Source of the DNA: an uncultured Oscillospiraceae bacterium
GTDB lineage: Bacteria; Bacillota; Clostridia; Oscillospirales; Oscillospiraceae
Reading direction: 5' to 3'
DNA length: 22,773 bases
NCBI GenBank assembly: GCA_910588635.1
Contig: CAJUPW010000035.1
Span: 1 to 22,773, forward strand
Position numbers and translations under genes: made by a program. The notes under the pieces were generated by a model. That model was not told the DNA's origin. It did no database searches and was given only the letters and a program-made list of their open reading frames with translations. Shown here in pieces: positions 20,577 through 22,773 of the stretch (position 1 is the stretch's first letter; the number at the start of each line of letters is the position of its first letter).

Positions 20577-21383
20577 ATGGAACTGAAAGTTGACCGTCCC
20601 GCCCTGGCCGGGCAGGACATTGATCCCAATACCTTTCAGCGGGTCTGGAATCGGGTCATGCCCGAGCAGACCGCCCTTCCCGACAACGCCATCCCCGCCG
20701 TGCCCACCGTCCCTCCTGTCCAATCGGAGCTGCCTTCCGTCCCAGACTGCCCGGCTCAGCAGCTGCCCCCTGTCCCCGACTGTCCGGCTCAGCAGCTGCC
20801 TCCCGTTCCCGACTGTCCGGCTCAGCAGCTGCCTCCCGTTCCCGACTGCCCGGCTCAGGAGCTGCCTCCCGTTCCCGACTGTCCGGCTCAGCAGCTCCCC
20901 CCCGTCCCTGACTGCCCGGTACAGGAGAAGCCCCCCGTCCCCGGGTGTCCCTCCTGTCCGGTGCGCCCCTGTCTGGGGGAGGCGTCCAAGGGGGACGTGA
21001 ACCGTCTGAAAGAGCTGATGACCCTGGCCAAGACCGGGGCGCTGGCCGGCCGCGCCCTGGCCCGCCGTTCCAACGGCCCCACCGCCAAGGCCATGTCCGT
21101 CCTGGCCCAGGACCACCGCTCCGCCTTCCGCCGGCTGTCCGCCGCCTACTTTCTCATCACCGGCAAGCGGTACACCCCCCAGTGCGCCGCTCCCCTCCTG
21201 CCCGCCTTTCTGCCCTTGGCCCTGCGGCAGCAGTTCGTCTGGGAGCAGCAGTGGGAGCTGAAAAACAACCAGGCGGCCCAGGCCACCGCCGACCCCTGTC
21301 TGAGAGCCCTCTATCAGGAGCTTGCCCAGGAGGGGGCCTTCCATGCCGGCGCCATCCGGTCACTCTTGGAACAGATGGGTTGA
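20577..21383 (+). CDS. Ferritin-like protein with Pro/Cys repeat region
   Basis: A 268-residue protein in three parts. The first 50 residues are unassigned. Residues 53-129 form seven 11-residue repeats of the type PPVPDCPAQQL, each with one cysteine. The C-terminal 130 residues are a helical domain that looks like a divergent ferritin or rubrerythrin-like bundle (RLKELMTLAKTGALAGRALARR, VLAQDHRSAFRRLSAAYFLITGKRY, EQQWELKNNQ, ELAQEGAFHAGAIRSLLEQM), with an EGAFH resembling an ExxH metal motif. There is no signal peptide. Start ATG lies eight bases after AAAGGAG. CATATTCAT at 20542-20550 resembles a sporulation-sigma (E/K) -10 box, so a spore-layer or oxidative role is possible, but both are inferences. 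Domain assignment is moderate. Confidence 0.8.
   Translation: MELKVDRPALAGQDIDPNTFQRVWNRVMPEQTALPDNAIPAVPTVPPVQSELPSVPDCPAQQLPPVPDCPAQQLPPVPDCPAQQLPPVPDCPAQELPPVPDCPAQQLPPVPDCPVQEKPPVPGCPSCPVRPCLGEASKGDVNRLKELMTLAKTGALAGRALARRSNGPTAKAMSVLAQDHRSAFRRLSAAYFLITGKRYTPQCAAPLLPAFLPLALRQQFVWEQQWELKNNQAAQATADPCLRALYQELAQEGAFHAGAIRSLLEQMG
20733..20963 (+). repeat. Seven tandem 33-base coding repeats
   Basis: In-frame units of 33 bases encode PPVPDCPAQQL. Units two, three and five are identical in protein. The first has PS for PP, the fourth has QEL, the sixth has VQEK and the seventh diverges to GCPSCPV. The DNA copies are close to identical with mostly synonymous changes, which suggests recent expansion or homogenisation and likely copy-number variation among strains. 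Confidence 0.93.
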
Positions 21384-21435
21384 CGCGCCCCCTTTTTGGA
21401 GGTAAACTATAGAAAAACGCTCCTTCGGAGCGGAA

Positions 21436-22374
21436 ATGAGGCGCACTATGATCCAGACCTTCGACCTCTCCTACCCCTCCCGCGACGGCATCCACACCGT
21501 CCACGCCCGGGAGTGGACCCCCGAGGGAGCTCCCCGAGGGGTGGTGCAGCTCGTCCACGGCGTGGCGGAGCACATCGGCCGGTATGACCCCGTGGCCCGG
21601 TTTCTGGCCGCCCACGGGTATGTGGTCTGCGGCGAGGACCACCTGGGCCACGGCCTGACCGCCGGGGGCAAGTTCGGCTACTTCGGCCCCAAGGACGGCT
21701 GGGACCTGGTGTCCAGGGATGTCCGCCGCCTGCGGGAGCTGGAGGGGGAAAAACACCCCAAGCTGCCCTATGTGCTTCTGGGCCACTCCATGGGCTCCTT
21801 CCTCACCCGGACCTACCTGATCCGCTGGCCGGGCACGGTGGACGCCGCCGTCCTGTCGGGCACCGGTCAGGAGAGCGCCGCCGCGGTGGCCTCCGGCAAG
21901 GCTCTGTCCGCGATACTGTGCAGGACCAAGGGCCCCGACCATGTAAGCAAGCTGGTCAACGACCTGTCCCTGGGGGCCTACAACAAGGCTTTCAAACCCA
22001 ACCGCACCTCCTCCGACTGGATCAGCCGGGACGAGGCGGCGGTGGACGCCTATCTGGCCGACCCGCTGTGCACCTTCATCCCCACTGTCGGCATGTTCCG
22101 GGACATGATGGGCGGCCTGCAGTTCATCGCGGACCCGGCCAATCTGGCTAAAATGAATCGGGACACCCCGGTCTATTTCCTCTCCGGGGACAACGACCCT
22201 GTGGGCTCCATGGGCAAGGGCGTGCGCAAGGTAGAGGGGATGTTCCGCTCGGCTGGGTGCAGGGACGTGACGGTGAAGCTCTACCCCGGCGGCCGCCACG
22301 AGATGTTCAACGAGATCAACCGCCGGGAGGTCTTTGACGACCTGCTGGCCTGGATCGAAAGTAAGCTGACATAA
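21436..22374 (+). CDS. Alpha/beta hydrolase, monoacylglycerol lipase/lysophospholipase type
   Basis: A 312-residue serine hydrolase (Hydrolase_4/serine aminopeptidase S33 class). Recognised are VVQLVHGVAEHIGRYDPVARFLAAHGY (oxyanion region), EDHLGHGLT, the nucleophile elbow GHSMG, the acid in SGDNDPVG and the catalytic His in GGRHEMFNE. There is no signal peptide, so it is cytosolic; lipid ester or lysophospholipid substrates are plausible but unproven. Two starts are possible. ATG 21436 follows GGAG by five bases, but that GGAG sits in a 6-bp hairpin (21418-21423 with 21427-21432). ATG 21448 (MIQTFDLSYPS) follows GAGG by six bases and may be the true start. It lies 52 bases after the ferritin-like gene and is possibly co-transcribed with it. 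Confidence 0.9.
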   Translation: MRRTMIQTFDLSYPSRDGIHTVHAREWTPEGAPRGVVQLVHGVAEHIGRYDPVARFLAAHGYVVCGEDHLGHGLTAGGKFGYFGPKDGWDLVSRDVRRLRELEGEKHPKLPYVLLGHSMGSFLTRTYLIRWPGTVDAAVLSGTGQESAAAVASGKALSAILCRTKGPDHVSKLVNDLSLGAYNKAFKPNRTSSDWISRDEAAVDAYLADPLCTFIPTVGMFRDMMGGLQFIADPANLAKMNRDTPVYFLSGDNDPVGSMGKGVRKVEGMFRSAGCRDVTVKLYPGGRHEMFNEINRREVFDDLLAWIESKLT

Positions 22375-22376
22375 CG

Positions 22377-22404
22377 AAAACAGGCCCGCCGTTGGCGGGC
22401 CTGT
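22377..22404 (-). terminator. Terminator between the hydrolase and the small membrane protein gene
   Basis: A perfect 11-bp stem (22380-22390 with 22394-22404) with a 3-base loop. On the minus strand TTTT follows directly, so it is best oriented for the 97-residue gene. It probably also ends the converging hydrolase transcript. Confidence 0.85.
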
Positions 22405-22414
22405 CAGACTGTTT

Positions 22415-22708
22415 TCAGTGCCTTTTTACGTGAGGCCAGAAACTGAGGCCCAAGAAGTAGGACGTCATGCCGACGCCGATCAGCAGTGCGATGGCGATCA
22501 TCCAAGACACCCGCAAGGGCACATACAGTCCCGCCAGCAGGAACATCACGCCCACACTCAGCCAGAGCGCCCCCCTTTCCAACGGGACCTTTCGGGCCTC
22601 TTTCTCCGTCTCAGCCGCCCCCAGGCGGAAATTCTTCACGGCGTTCCACAGCTCCACGGCGGCCACCAGAAGAAATAAGATGGTAACTACGATCTCATAG
22701 GCGCCCAT
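22415..22708 (-). CDS. Small membrane protein of unknown function
   Basis: A 97-residue hydrophobic protein that I do not recognise. Three membrane segments are likely at about 4-24, 47-64 and 67-88, with a charged loop (RLGAAETEKEARKVPLERG) between the first two and a basic C-terminus (HVKRH). GGGAGGGG lies a few bases before the ATG, and an intrinsic terminator follows. I could not find a convincing promoter in the 65 bases left upstream; the window ends there. Confidence 0.78.
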   Translation of the reverse strand: MGAYEIVVTILFLLVAAVELWNAVKNFRLGAAETEKEARKVPLERGALWLSVGVMFLLAGLYVPLRVSWMIAIALLIGVGMTSYFLGLSFWPHVKRH

Positions 22709-22773
22709 ACGCCCCCTCCCTTCCTTTCTGTGTCATACATAACCGTACATCCCCCGAACGGACACCTCCCCGG

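Noticed and set aside
20733..20963. CRISPR-like regular repeats
   Set aside because: The 33-base units are contiguous with no unique spacers and keep one reading frame, so they are a coding repeat.

Overview
The window is GC-rich bacterial DNA (wobble positions mostly G or C) with strong A+G-rich Shine-Dalgarno sites, sigma-A type promoters with 17-bp spacers and many hairpin terminators. The content (PheB-Hom-LysC operon, class A PBP, an LtaS-like enzyme, an NhaC-type transporter under a lysine riboswitch, a likely 6S RNA, a small DUF1292 protein) fits a GC-rich Clostridia member, probably an Oscillospiraceae relative of Flavonifractor, Lawsonibacter or Intestinimonas. The taxon is inferred from style and gene content only. 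There is no phage, IS element, CRISPR array or resistance island; this reads as core chromosome.

Layout. 1-412: minus-strand tRNA operon Val-Asp-Phe-Gly behind a perfect TTGACA/TATAAT promoter; the Gly gene is cut by the window edge. 481-3644: minus-strand operon pheB-like ACT protein, homoserine dehydrogenase, aspartokinase (entry and branch point of the aspartate family pathway). 3721-6519: bifunctional class A penicillin-binding protein. 6581-7218: DUF1292 gene, then a long rod-shaped RNA that looks like 6S RNA with its own terminator. 7247-10552: membrane-anchored parvulin isomerase with two parvulin-like domains, then a COG2509-type flavoprotein. 10571-11225: a 55-residue ORF and a structured, gene-free stretch that may be an undescribed RNA. 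11230-13379: LtaS-family enzyme, minus strand. 13468-15880: unknown 180-residue protein translationally coupled to a CstA-family transporter. 15911-15986: an inverted pair of REP-like palindromes. 16007-18273: DUF1461 membrane protein, then a uracil permease behind a leader-peptide attenuator. 18287-20408: NhaC-family transporter (putative LysW) under a lysine riboswitch. 20577-22374: a repeat-bearing ferritin-like protein and an alpha/beta hydrolase. 22415-22708: small membrane protein.

How the parts connect. Lysine appears twice: its biosynthetic entry enzymes at the left and a lysine-riboswitch-controlled transporter at the right. Envelope functions recur (PBP, LtaS-like enzyme, extracytoplasmic foldase). 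The best regulatory finding is the uracil permease leader: an 18-codon ORF with a U-rich 3' half whose stop codon overlaps the 5' arm of an intrinsic terminator, the arrangement of UTP-sensing pyrBI attenuation in enterics, unexpected in Firmicutes where PyrR normally does this. The best candidate for something undescribed is the structured intergenic region at 10860-11225.
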